Assembly: GCA_021791715.1 (NCBI GenBank) | Contig: JAJYWB010000003.1 | Location: 102,707 to 166,706 of the forward strand | DNA from: Planctomycetota bacterium | GTDB lineage: Bacteria > Planctomycetota > Planctomycetia > Isosphaerales > Isosphaeraceae | DNA length: 64,000 nucleotides | Direction: 5' to 3' | Part shown: one piece after another, positions 29,546 to 36,639 of the stretch | How the letters are laid out: the number at the start of each line of letters is the position of its first letter | Position numbering within the stretch: position 1 is the first letter of the stretch | Notes under the pieces: model-generated | What the model was told of the DNA's origin: nothing | Database searches by the model: none | The model's input: the letters and a program-made list of their open reading frames with translations, nothing else | Made by a program: the position numbers and the translations under genes

Positions 29546-29738
29546 TTGCAAGTAGTTATAAGTTAATTACAATAATGTGTTTGCGTCTTTTTGTTTGGGG
29601 AGTTTCGCGGTGAGATCGTTTCATCGACGATCGGTCGTGTACGATTGCCGTTCGGCGGCGCTCCGCCTAGAATACCGACGTTTGATCGCGTGGCGATCGG
29701 TCGCGTGGGTGTTTTGATTGAGGGGGTTGCGAATCGGC

Positions 29739-30413
29739 ATGAACCAAGAACTTCGCTTTGAAACGCTCGCCGCGCTGACGAGCGGCGGGATCGATAGCGC
29801 CGTGATGTGCCTTGACATGCTTCGATTCGCCAAGCGGGTTCAGCCCATTTACGTTCGTTTCGGCCTACACTGGGAGGGGATCGAACTCGCTTATTTGCAA
29901 AGGTTTCTGGCGGCGAGCGCCCGACCCGGATTGCTCGATTTGATCGTTTTTGACGAGCCCTGTCGCGAGCTTTACACGGGTCATTGGGCCTTGTCGGGTT
30001 TAAACGTTCCAGAATCCGGCACGGGGGACGAATTGGTGGAGATTCCGGGTCGAAACGTTCTTTTGATCGCCAAACCGGCGATCTGGTGCCGGCTCAACGC
30101 GATCGAAGCGATCGCTCTCGGAACTCTCGCGGCGAATCCGTTTTCAGACGCGACCGCCGAATTCGATAGCGGGATGGAATACGTGGTGTCGACGGCGCTC
30201 GGAGGTTCTCCTCATATTATTCGTCCATATAAACATTTAACAAAAATAGAAATTCTTCGATTGGGCGCCGAATCGCCGCTCGAGTGGACGTTTTCGTGTA
30301 TCGATCCCGCGGCGGACGTGCATTGCGGCGCGTGCAGCAAGTGCGGCGAGCGTCGCGACGCGTTCCTTAGAGCCGGGATTCCCGATAAAACGATCTACGC
30401 TTCGTCGGCGTAA
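29739..30413 (+). CDS. queC: 7-cyano-7-deazaguanine synthase
   Basis: 224 aa from ATG 29739, with AGGGGG upstream; a TTG seven codons earlier is less likely. The ATP pyrophosphatase P-loop is ALTSGGIDSAVM (residues 12-23). The C-terminal zinc site is CIDPAADVHCGACSKCGERR, the QueC hallmark. The enzyme turns 7-carboxy-7-deazaguanine into preQ0 with ATP and ammonia, on the path to queuosine. queD follows after 56 bp on the same strand, and the two are very likely an operon. No queE, queF or preQ1 riboswitch is recognisable in the window, and the 5' gap (29546-29738) shows no aptamer-like fold I could identify. The protein lacks some loops seen in typical QueC, and its middle region is divergent. 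Confidence 0.9.
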   Translation: MNQELRFETLAALTSGGIDSAVMCLDMLRFAKRVQPIYVRFGLHWEGIELAYLQRFLAASARPGLLDLIVFDEPCRELYTGHWALSGLNVPESGTGDELVEIPGRNVLLIAKPAIWCRLNAIEAIALGTLAANPFSDATAEFDSGMEYVVSTALGGSPHIIRPYKHLTKIEILRLGAESPLEWTFSCIDPAADVHCGACSKCGERRDAFLRAGIPDKTIYASSA

Positions 30414-30469
30414 GCCCGCGAGCAGTCCGGCCGAGAGTCACGCTCTTCAAAGATTATCGAAAGGTTATT

Positions 30470-30883
30470 ATGTATCGCGTTACAAGAGAGATTTCGTTCT
30501 GTTATGGACATCGTCTGCTAAATTACGACGGGAAATGCCGTCATCTTCACGGTCACAACGGACGCCTGGTCGTCACGCTCGAATCGTCGACGCTCGATGC
30601 GAGAGGAATGCTCGTCGATTTCGCCGACATCAAGCGGAGCGTTCAGCGTTGGATCGACGACAATTTAGATCATAATATGTTGCTTCATAAAGACGATCCC
30701 GTTTTGCCGATTTTGATCGAACGAGGCGAGCGGGTATTCGTTATGAACGAAAATCCGACCGCGGAGAACATCGCTCGGTTGATTTTCGAGCGATCGGTGG
30801 AACTCGGGCTCCCCGTCGTCGAGGTCCAACTGTGGGAAACCGAAAATTGTCACGCGACTTATCTCGGCGAATCGCGCTCTTAG
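30470..30883 (+). CDS. queD: 6-carboxytetrahydropterin synthase (QueD family)
   Basis: 137 aa from ATG 30470 (AAAGGTTATT upstream), typical length. The zinc ligands are His14 in CYGHRLLNYDGKCRHLHGH and His27/His29, with the catalytic Cys at 23. MLVDFADIKRSV and NLDHNMLL follow, then NPTAENIARLIFE and LWETENCHATY near the end. It converts 7,8-dihydroneopterin triphosphate to 6-carboxy-tetrahydropterin, the second step of queuosine biosynthesis, and pairs with the upstream queC. The pteridine family PTPS is the alternative, but the neighbour favours QueD. Its stop overlaps by 4 bp the stop of the convergent gene on the minus strand. Confidence 0.92.
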   Translation: MYRVTREISFCYGHRLLNYDGKCRHLHGHNGRLVVTLESSTLDARGMLVDFADIKRSVQRWIDDNLDHNMLLHKDDPVLPILIERGERVFVMNENPTAENIARLIFERSVELGLPVVEVQLWETENCHATYLGESRS

Positions 30884-31686
30884 TGTTGATCGCCGTGCCC
30901 ATGACCGTCGTCGAGCTTTTCGACGGGAGTCGCGTTAGGATTGTATGCATAAGGAAAATTAATTTCTTTAACATACCAATCGGCGTTTGAACCTTGAGTC
31001 ATCAGCGTGAGGAGAGCGAATTGCTCGGGAATCGACTGCGCGGGACCGCGATATTCGGCGAACCTAAGCACGATGTTGGCGAACGATTCGGTGCTTTCGG
31101 TCCCATGATTCACAATTGTTAAATACTCGATCTTTTGACCCCCCGCGGCTTGCATTCGCGCCTTGATGGATTTGATCGGTCCCAATACCATCTCCGAGAC
31201 CGCTTGATTCGAAGCCGCCTGCTTCATCAGTTCGTTCATCATCTCGGCGGGTGTATGCCCCTTCCGCTGCTGCGGAGGCTGACGCAAGTAAATCGCGTCC
31301 GCGAGATCTCCTTTGTTTAAAGTTTCTACATATTTTTTGGCGAATTGCTCGGCTTTCCGCGTTCGAATAAAATCATTAACTTGCGTGGATGTAAACGACG
31401 ATAGGCCGAATATGAGTCCGAGTGCGATCCCGACCCGAGCGAAATTGACCCCGGTGTAAACGTCGGAATAGGTCGCGATCCGCTTCGCCGCGATCGCTCC
31501 GGATACCACCGCGGCGATCGCGAACAGCCAAAAGAATGAAGAGGCGAACGAAAAAACAGACGCCGCGCCCAATATGGCGCTGATTATCGCGAGCGGGCTG
31601 ATCGCTCGATATGTCGGTATCTCGTTCTCGATCGCGGGCGAATCGACGGCCGCGGAAGCCTCGCTTGTTTTCAAATCCATCGCCAT
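30880..31686 (-). CDS. DUF4190-like membrane protein, uncharacterised
   Basis: 268 aa from ATG 31686 (GGAG upstream); ATG 31680 is possible, and the frame is open to 31818. Two or three hydrophobic segments occupy about residues 26-105 (SPLAIISAILGAASVFSFAS, LFAIAAVVSGAIAAKR, VGIALGLIFGLSSF), a DUF4190-like arrangement. A soluble domain follows (QFAKKYVETLNKGDLADAIY) that resembles the NTF2-like accessory domains seen in such proteins. The C-terminus is His/Asp-rich (KLDDGHGHGDQH). Function is unknown. It overlaps queD tail to tail by 4 bp and is the last of three minus-strand genes behind the HlyD-type adaptor. Confidence 0.75.
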   Translation of the reverse strand: MAMDLKTSEASAAVDSPAIENEIPTYRAISPLAIISAILGAASVFSFASSFFWLFAIAAVVSGAIAAKRIATYSDVYTGVNFARVGIALGLIFGLSSFTSTQVNDFIRTRKAEQFAKKYVETLNKGDLADAIYLRQPPQQRKGHTPAEMMNELMKQAASNQAVSEMVLGPIKSIKARMQAAGGQKIEYLTIVNHGTESTESFANIVLRFAEYRGPAQSIPEQFALLTLMTQGSNADWYVKEINFPYAYNPNATPVEKLDDGHGHGDQH

Positions 31687-31822
31687 TTCGACGTTCGCTC
31701 CGATGACTCGATCGCGGGTTCCGTCGCGCATTGATAATACAATATGATGCGAAATTCCCGGTGACGTTCCGCACGATCGCGTTCCTTTCAGCCTAATCGC
31801 CCGGCTCGCGACCGTCAAGCAA

Positions 31823-32341
31823 TCAACGCGGCCAAATTAGAAACGAGCGGCCGCTCTCGATTCCCGACAACCCCACTCCGATCCAAAACACCGCGAGCGA
31901 CCACCCCAAAACGTTTGTCCATGTCCATTGCGCGCCGCCGCGGGTGTGAAATCGTCCCGCCAGCACGATCGCGAGCATCGTCAGCCCCATCGATCGCGTT
32001 CCCACAGGGTTTGTCCAATTCCAGCCGCGAGGTGCTCCGTGAAACGCCGCGACAAGGTTGAACACCCAAAGTAAGAAGCCCGAGGCGAGCCACGCGAGAT
32101 CGCCGACTCCACGTTCCTGATCGCCTCGTCTCAATTCGACCAACGGTCCCGCGAGCGCCAGGCATCCCGCGAGTGTCGTCGCGCCGGCGAGCAACTCTCG
32201 AGGCGGCCATGACATCCGATTTCCGGCGATGAGAAGCCAAAAGGCGGCGACGATCGCAACCCCCATGATCGCCGCGTTCCACATCGGTTGCGCCGACGAG
32301 CCGGTCGCAACCGACCGGGACGAGGTTGATTTCGAGGCCAT
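31823..32341 (-). CDS. Small four-helix membrane protein, uncharacterised
   Basis: 172 aa from ATG 32341, which has a strong ribosome site (GGAGAGGG five bases upstream); an in-frame start 15 bp earlier lacks one. Four hydrophobic helices are visible: AAIMGVAIVAAFWLLIAG, LLAGATTLAGCLALAG, LAWLASGFLLWVFNLVAAFH and VLGWSLAVFWIGVGLSGI. Between helices lie GAPRGWNWTNPVGTRS and GAQWTWTN, rich in Trp. I recognise no family. The gene sits 134 bp downstream of the HlyD-type gene and 136 bp upstream of the DUF4190-like gene on the same strand, so it may be part of a three-gene unit. Confidence 0.65.
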   Translation of the reverse strand: MASKSTSSRSVATGSSAQPMWNAAIMGVAIVAAFWLLIAGNRMSWPPRELLAGATTLAGCLALAGPLVELRRGDQERGVGDLAWLASGFLLWVFNLVAAFHGAPRGWNWTNPVGTRSMGLTMLAIVLAGRFHTRGGAQWTWTNVLGWSLAVFWIGVGLSGIESGRSFLIWPR

Positions 32342-32475
32342 CGCGACCCTCTCCACCGCTTCACAAGACGTCGATTATCGGGAAGTCGCGCGATCGCGCG
32401 GAACGCTTTCCTCTTTCATCGACCGTCGTTCGCTTCACGATGAGTCGACATCGAGTCGTCTCGATCGCCGGATCG

Positions 32476-33963
32476 TCAGATCGGAATTTTCGGCGCGACC
32501 GCGGAGCGACGCTTCCGCGCCAATCGCGAATCCTCGACTCGCGTACGAACGATCGCCTGAGCGGGAAGATCGTCGACCAGAGCCGGATCGCTCACGATCT
32601 CGTCGCCTTCTTCAACCCCCGACGTCACTTCGAGAAACTCGGTGGAGGAAAGCCCGATCTTCAGTTCACGCCGTTCTAAACCTTCTTCGTCGCGGATATA
32701 ACAAACCTCGCGGCCGTTCTCAACACGCATCGCTCCGATCGGGATCACTAAAGCATCATGATGCATCGATTCCGTAAAGATCACCTCGGCGGTCATCCCC
32801 GGCCGTAATCCATCGGGAACCGAATTGAGCTTCACTTTCCCGGCGTAATTCTTGATCTCGTTTCCCATGAACGCGAACCGTTCGGATTCGGGAACGGGCT
32901 TCACCGAAACCACCGTCCCCTCGATCTCGCGATGATTGAGCGCCTCGACGCGAACCTTAACCGCCATGCCCGCTTTTATCTTATCCACAATCGATTCATG
33001 TATTTGAGAAGTCACTTCCATTTGACTGACATCGGGCAGGTAAAACAAACGCATCCGTTGCCGAACGACGACCCCTTCTTCGATCATGAAACCGAACTCG
33101 GGTCGGTTCGCATAAATAAGCATTCCATCATGCGGAGCGGTTATCGTGCAGCGCCGAATCTGCAACTGGATGTGTTCGAGCCGCGATTGTTGCAGCTTTA
33201 GCGTAAGCAAACGCGATTCCAGGTTCGTTCGAGCCGTCTGAACATCAACCATCAAGCATTTCAACTCTTTTTGTGTGGTGTAATCCATAAAAACCGAGTT
33301 CGCCTTCTTGGCGTTTTCGTAATCGGCGCTCGTCGTTAACAAGTTTTGCCGGTCGGTCATATATTGACCCTTGCCGAGATAACCCTTGGCGAGCATCTCG
33401 TCGGACCACTTCATCCGAATTTGAGCTTTCTCGTAATCGGAACGTGCGAGTTTAAGTCGCGATTCCAAATCGATTCGGAACTGCTCTTTAAGCCCTTTTT
33501 GATACTCCTCGAGCGCGGTTTCGGCGAGTTCGAGATCGAGCCGATTTTGTGTCGTCAGCGCGATCGTTTGTTGGACGAGAATCTTTTGCTGAAGTTCTTG
33601 CTCCTCGTAATCCGAACCGTCGAGTTTGCAGATCACGTCCCCTTTCTTGACGATCGAACCGTCCGGCGCGAGCCAAATGATCGAAGAAGAGCCTCGGTTC
33701 TCCCCCTTGATCGTCGAATTGCTCGAAACGATCTTCTCAAGTTGGCAACGGATCGTCGTTTGATTGGAACTCGATACCTCTCCCGAAGACGTGAGCGTCG
33801 ACTTCATATCCATCCGGCCGACCTCGACGATCGGAAGCGCTCGAATACGAGCCAGGAGCTCTCGGCGACTCTGATATCGCCCGATCGCTACAATCGATGA
33901 ACCGACGACGACAACGCCGACCGCCACGATCAAAACTCGACGAACAAAGGTTTTCGACCCCAT
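32476..33963 (-). CDS. HlyD-family efflux adaptor (periplasmic adaptor subunit)
   Basis: 495 aa from ATG 33963 with GAGGG at good spacing. A single N-terminal membrane helix (VLIVAVGVVVVGSSIVAIG) is followed by the first half of the lipoyl-like domain (LTSSGEVSSSNQTTIRCQLE, GSIVKKGDVICKLDGSDYEE). A long alpha-hairpin coiled coil (about 130-260) comes next, then the second lipoyl half (ITAPHDGMLIYANRPEFG) and the beta-barrel/MP domain (QIHESIVDKIKAGMAVKVRV, LRPGMTAEVIFTESMH). Such proteins link an inner-membrane ABC or RND transporter to the outer membrane. No transporter ATPase, permease or TolC-type gene adjoins it in this window, so its partner must be encoded elsewhere. Confidence 0.9.
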   Translation of the reverse strand: MGSKTFVRRVLIVAVGVVVVGSSIVAIGRYQSRRELLARIRALPIVEVGRMDMKSTLTSSGEVSSSNQTTIRCQLEKIVSSNSTIKGENRGSSSIIWLAPDGSIVKKGDVICKLDGSDYEEQELQQKILVQQTIALTTQNRLDLELAETALEEYQKGLKEQFRIDLESRLKLARSDYEKAQIRMKWSDEMLAKGYLGKGQYMTDRQNLLTTSADYENAKKANSVFMDYTTQKELKCLMVDVQTARTNLESRLLTLKLQQSRLEHIQLQIRRCTITAPHDGMLIYANRPEFGFMIEEGVVVRQRMRLFYLPDVSQMEVTSQIHESIVDKIKAGMAVKVRVEALNHREIEGTVVSVKPVPESERFAFMGNEIKNYAGKVKLNSVPDGLRPGMTAEVIFTESMHHDALVIPIGAMRVENGREVCYIRDEEGLERRELKIGLSSTEFLEVTSGVEEGDEIVSDPALVDDLPAQAIVRTRVEDSRLARKRRSAVAPKIPI

Positions 33964-34389
33964 GACAAAACCCTCGCGTCAGGCGGATTCGGCGCGGCTA
34001 GCCCAGAAGCGATAATTGAGTGAACCCGCCGCGATCGACGATTTCTCGATCGGCCACGAAGGGCGTAATTCGCTTCTAAGGAAAGTATAAGACGTTCGGC
34101 GTCCCATGCGATGTCTCATTCGGCGATGATCTCCCTCGCAAGGGATCGAGGCGGGTACGCGGTCGGCGGGTGGAACTATTTATCGACCAATCTCAGAGTA
34201 CATTGTAAATTAAGAACGACAAGTCGACAAGACCCTGGAATATTCGACGACCAATCGACCGATCTCACCGATCAAAAAACCCGATCGACGCGATCCGACT
34301 CGGCGAGAACTCTCCCCGATCCGATCCCTTTACAAGATCCGTCGATCAAAGTCGCGGCTTTTCTCAAACCTCTCGATTTTCCCCCCGCC
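33964..34389. other. Intergenic, no gene seen
   Basis: This is the upstream region of the HlyD-type gene, between it and the terminator of the PilM operon. A plus-strand frame across 34111-34464 gives a product without any recognisable pattern and runs through the terminator hairpin, so I do not call it a gene. Confidence 0.5.
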
Positions 34390-34424
34390 AAAAAAAGAGA
34401 CGACGCCGGTCGCTTCCGGCGTCG
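34390..34424 (-). terminator. Intrinsic terminator of the PilM operon
   Basis: On the minus strand a perfect 9-bp GC-rich stem (CGACGCCGG at 34401-34409 pairing with 34416-34424, 6-base loop) is followed by TCTC and a run of seven T (34396-34390). It lies 98 bp after the last stop codon of the operon. Confidence 0.85.
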
Positions 34425-34521
34425 CCTCGGTCGTCGTGGGCTCAAAAGGACTCTAATTTATTGATATCGACAAAATTTAATGATACCAATATAAGAGCGC
34501 TTTCTATTCATGCAAGCATGA

Positions 34522-36546
34522 TTAACGTCCTTGCATCATCATCGCACCGCCCATCATGCTCGATCCCGATTTCTTCTTCTTCGGCTGTTTGCTGGCTCGC
34601 TCCCAATCGTCTCTGAGCGCTTTTTTCATCGGATCGGAATGATCGGCGACCTCCTCGTGGATCGTCAATCGACCGTCCGATCGCAGCATCACCGACGCCG
34701 CGGGAAGTTCCATCGGGGGAAGATCGGGTTCGAGCGCCGCCAGCGAGATCGACCCGCCGAAGTCGTCGAGCAAGATCTCGTGACTGTTGAAATCGATCGA
34801 TTTGTTCTGGGGCTGGGTCGCGGAGTCTTCCTCGACCGTGATCTTGGGAACCGACATTGAAACCGGCGCCCCGATCGATTCACCCTCCATAATACGGAAC
34901 GGACGACAGATATTCAGACCGTCCTCGGGATTCCACCGCGCCACCTGATAAGTCACCTGATCGCCGCCGGGGTTCGCCGTTCCCTCGGGGGTTTTCTCCT
35001 CGAGATGAACCATCACGTCGGGAGGAACGTCGACCTCGTTTGAAGGCTCGCTCCAAGGGCCGAACAACTCTTTATCCTTCGTGTTGGTTCCCGGCATGAC
35101 GTTATCAAACTTGTAATTCGGGTTCTTCACAACCACTCGCACGCGATAGCGATATGTCGTATCGGGGTCGACCGTGAAATCGAGCGATCGGATCATGATC
35201 TCGTCGGCGTCCGACTTGGGATAATCCGCCTCCGCGGCGCCTCCCATGCCCATGCCCGACATTTTCATGCTGTTGCCGTAACCCGATTGTTGATTCCCCA
35301 TCATCTGCTGCATCATGCTCGAAGCCTGCGAATTCTGCGACATCATCTGCTGCATCATCGACGATTGATCCTGTTGACCCATCATCGCCGCCATCATGTC
35401 CGAACCGCTCGATACGTAGCCGCCGCCGGCCCCCCCTCCCGCTCCGGGAGGCGGTTTCAATTGGCGTTTATCTTTCGGAACCAACCGAGCGATGTGCACG
35501 CCCTGCCAATTACCGGTGCGAAGCTTGGGCAACGGATCGATCAACGTTTCGATACGAACGGTGTCGGGGGTCAACTCCTCCGACGAGTCGGGGAGATTGT
35601 CCAAAATCATGTAGTTGCGATCGAGATCGACTTTCTCCCAGTCGCTCCAATCGCCGTTCGAATCGCGAACCTGTCGCGTCACGTCGAGTCGCAAATAATT
35701 GGGATGCGCCGAAGTTTGCTTAAGCGCTTTGGAGAAATTCTTGATGAACGCCTTGTTATCCAGAACTCCCGTCACAACAACCCATCGCAAACCCTTAACA
35801 GTTTGCTTGTATTCTTGGTTGTCTTCTTTTTCTTCCTTCTCTTTGGCCGCCTCGGCCGCTTCGTCGACGCTCCCCGCGAGTTCCTGCTTCCGCTGTTGAT
35901 TCTTCCGTTCGGCCTCGGCCTGGGCTTCCTGTTTCTTGCTCGAAGGACCGACACGCTTCTTGCGGCCGCCGCCTCCGCCCATTCCTCCCATCATTCCGCC
36001 CATTCCGCCGCCCATTCCCGCCGCGGGTCGTTTCTTCCGCCGTTTGGTCGGTCTCGGTTTTTGTTTGTCCTTCTCGGTGAGGGGGATCGGATCGCCGTTT
36101 TCATCAAGCTGATACATCAACACTCCGCCGCGACCTCGGCTCGCGTAAAGTTCGGTCGCCGCGAGCAGCACAGGGTCTTCGCGAACCAGCCCCGCCCCCG
36201 GTTCGTTCGTCGTCCAGGGAGTCGGCAACGCGTATTCCGAGGCCACCAACTCCTTCGAACTCGATTCCTTCACCTTCTGGTCGAAATTCACCACGACGAT
36301 TTTGTCGTTCTCAATCTTCTGGATGATCGAGGCCTCGGATTGCGGGCGTCGGATATTGTCGGCGGCCTGCTTCGCGTGAGCCTTCACCTCGTCGGGCGTC
36401 ATCTGGATGCTCTCACGCGAGAAACTCATCCCCACGAACGCCAGAAACGAAGCCGCCGCGATCGCCATGCCGACCTTCTCGCCATGACGAATGCCGAATT
36501 GTTTTAATTGTTCAAGAATCTTATCGACAGCCGGGTTGTTGGTCAT
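34522..36546 (-). CDS. Third protein of the PilM operon, Met/Gly/Gln-rich, uncharacterised
   Basis: 674 aa from ATG 36546, with AGGGAGA upstream. A membrane helix lies at about 25-42 (VGMAIAAASFLAFVGMSF), so most of the protein should be periplasmic. Three low-complexity blocks stand out: about 176-195 (GMGGGMGGMMGGMGGGGG), about 382-437 (SSMMQQMMSQNSQASSMMQQ) and the tail (MMGGAMMMQGR). Ordered parts between them include RWVVVTGVLDNKAFIKNFSK and a fibronectin-like strand set (TTYRYRVRVVVKNPNYKF, FGPWSEPSNEV). It is the last gene of a three-gene unit behind PilM and ends before a strong terminator. By position it could do the job of PilP or a planctomycete-specific alignment component; no homology to PilP is visible. 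Confidence 0.8.
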   Translation of the reverse strand: MTNNPAVDKILEQLKQFGIRHGEKVGMAIAAASFLAFVGMSFSRESIQMTPDEVKAHAKQAADNIRRPQSEASIIQKIENDKIVVVNFDQKVKESSSKELVASEYALPTPWTTNEPGAGLVREDPVLLAATELYASRGRGGVLMYQLDENGDPIPLTEKDKQKPRPTKRRKKRPAAGMGGGMGGMMGGMGGGGGRKKRVGPSSKKQEAQAEAERKNQQRKQELAGSVDEAAEAAKEKEEKEDNQEYKQTVKGLRWVVVTGVLDNKAFIKNFSKALKQTSAHPNYLRLDVTRQVRDSNGDWSDWEKVDLDRNYMILDNLPDSSEELTPDTVRIETLIDPLPKLRTGNWQGVHIARLVPKDKRQLKPPPGAGGGAGGGYVSSGSDMMAAMMGQQDQSSMMQQMMSQNSQASSMMQQMMGNQQSGYGNSMKMSGMGMGGAAEADYPKSDADEIMIRSLDFTVDPDTTYRYRVRVVVKNPNYKFDNVMPGTNTKDKELFGPWSEPSNEVDVPPDVMVHLEEKTPEGTANPGGDQVTYQVARWNPEDGLNICRPFRIMEGESIGAPVSMSVPKITVEEDSATQPQNKSIDFNSHEILLDDFGGSISLAALEPDLPPMELPAASVMLRSDGRLTIHEEVADHSDPMKKALRDDWERASKQPKKKKSGSSMMGGAMMMQGR

Positions 36547-36572
36547 GGAAACGATTCTCCCTGGTTGGAGCC

Positions 36573-36601
36573 CCCGGCGCTTCCCTGCTTGAAGCGCCGG
36601 G
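36573..36601 (-). other. Strong intercistronic hairpin
   Basis: An 11-bp perfect GC-rich stem (CCCGGCGCTTC at 36573-36583 with 36591-36601) around a 7-base loop lies between the second and third genes of the PilM operon. No T-tract follows on the minus strand, so it is not a standard terminator. RNA processing or differential stability is a plausible role. Confidence 0.6.
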
Positions 36602-36639
36602 CTTATGTCTTAAACCTGTTCAAGTGATTTATCGCGAAT

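Noticed and set aside
29546..29738. preQ1 riboswitch before queC
   Set aside because: I looked for the short aptamer hairpin with an A-rich tail near the ribosome site and did not see it.
34111..34464. 117-codon plus-strand frame
   Set aside because: It has no ribosome site, no recognisable pattern, and reads through the terminator hairpin of the opposite operon.
35287..36507. 406-codon plus-strand open frame rich in His, Leu and Arg
   Set aside because: It is the antisense image of the Met/Gln-rich third pilus-operon gene; the His-rich pattern is the mirror of ATG codons.
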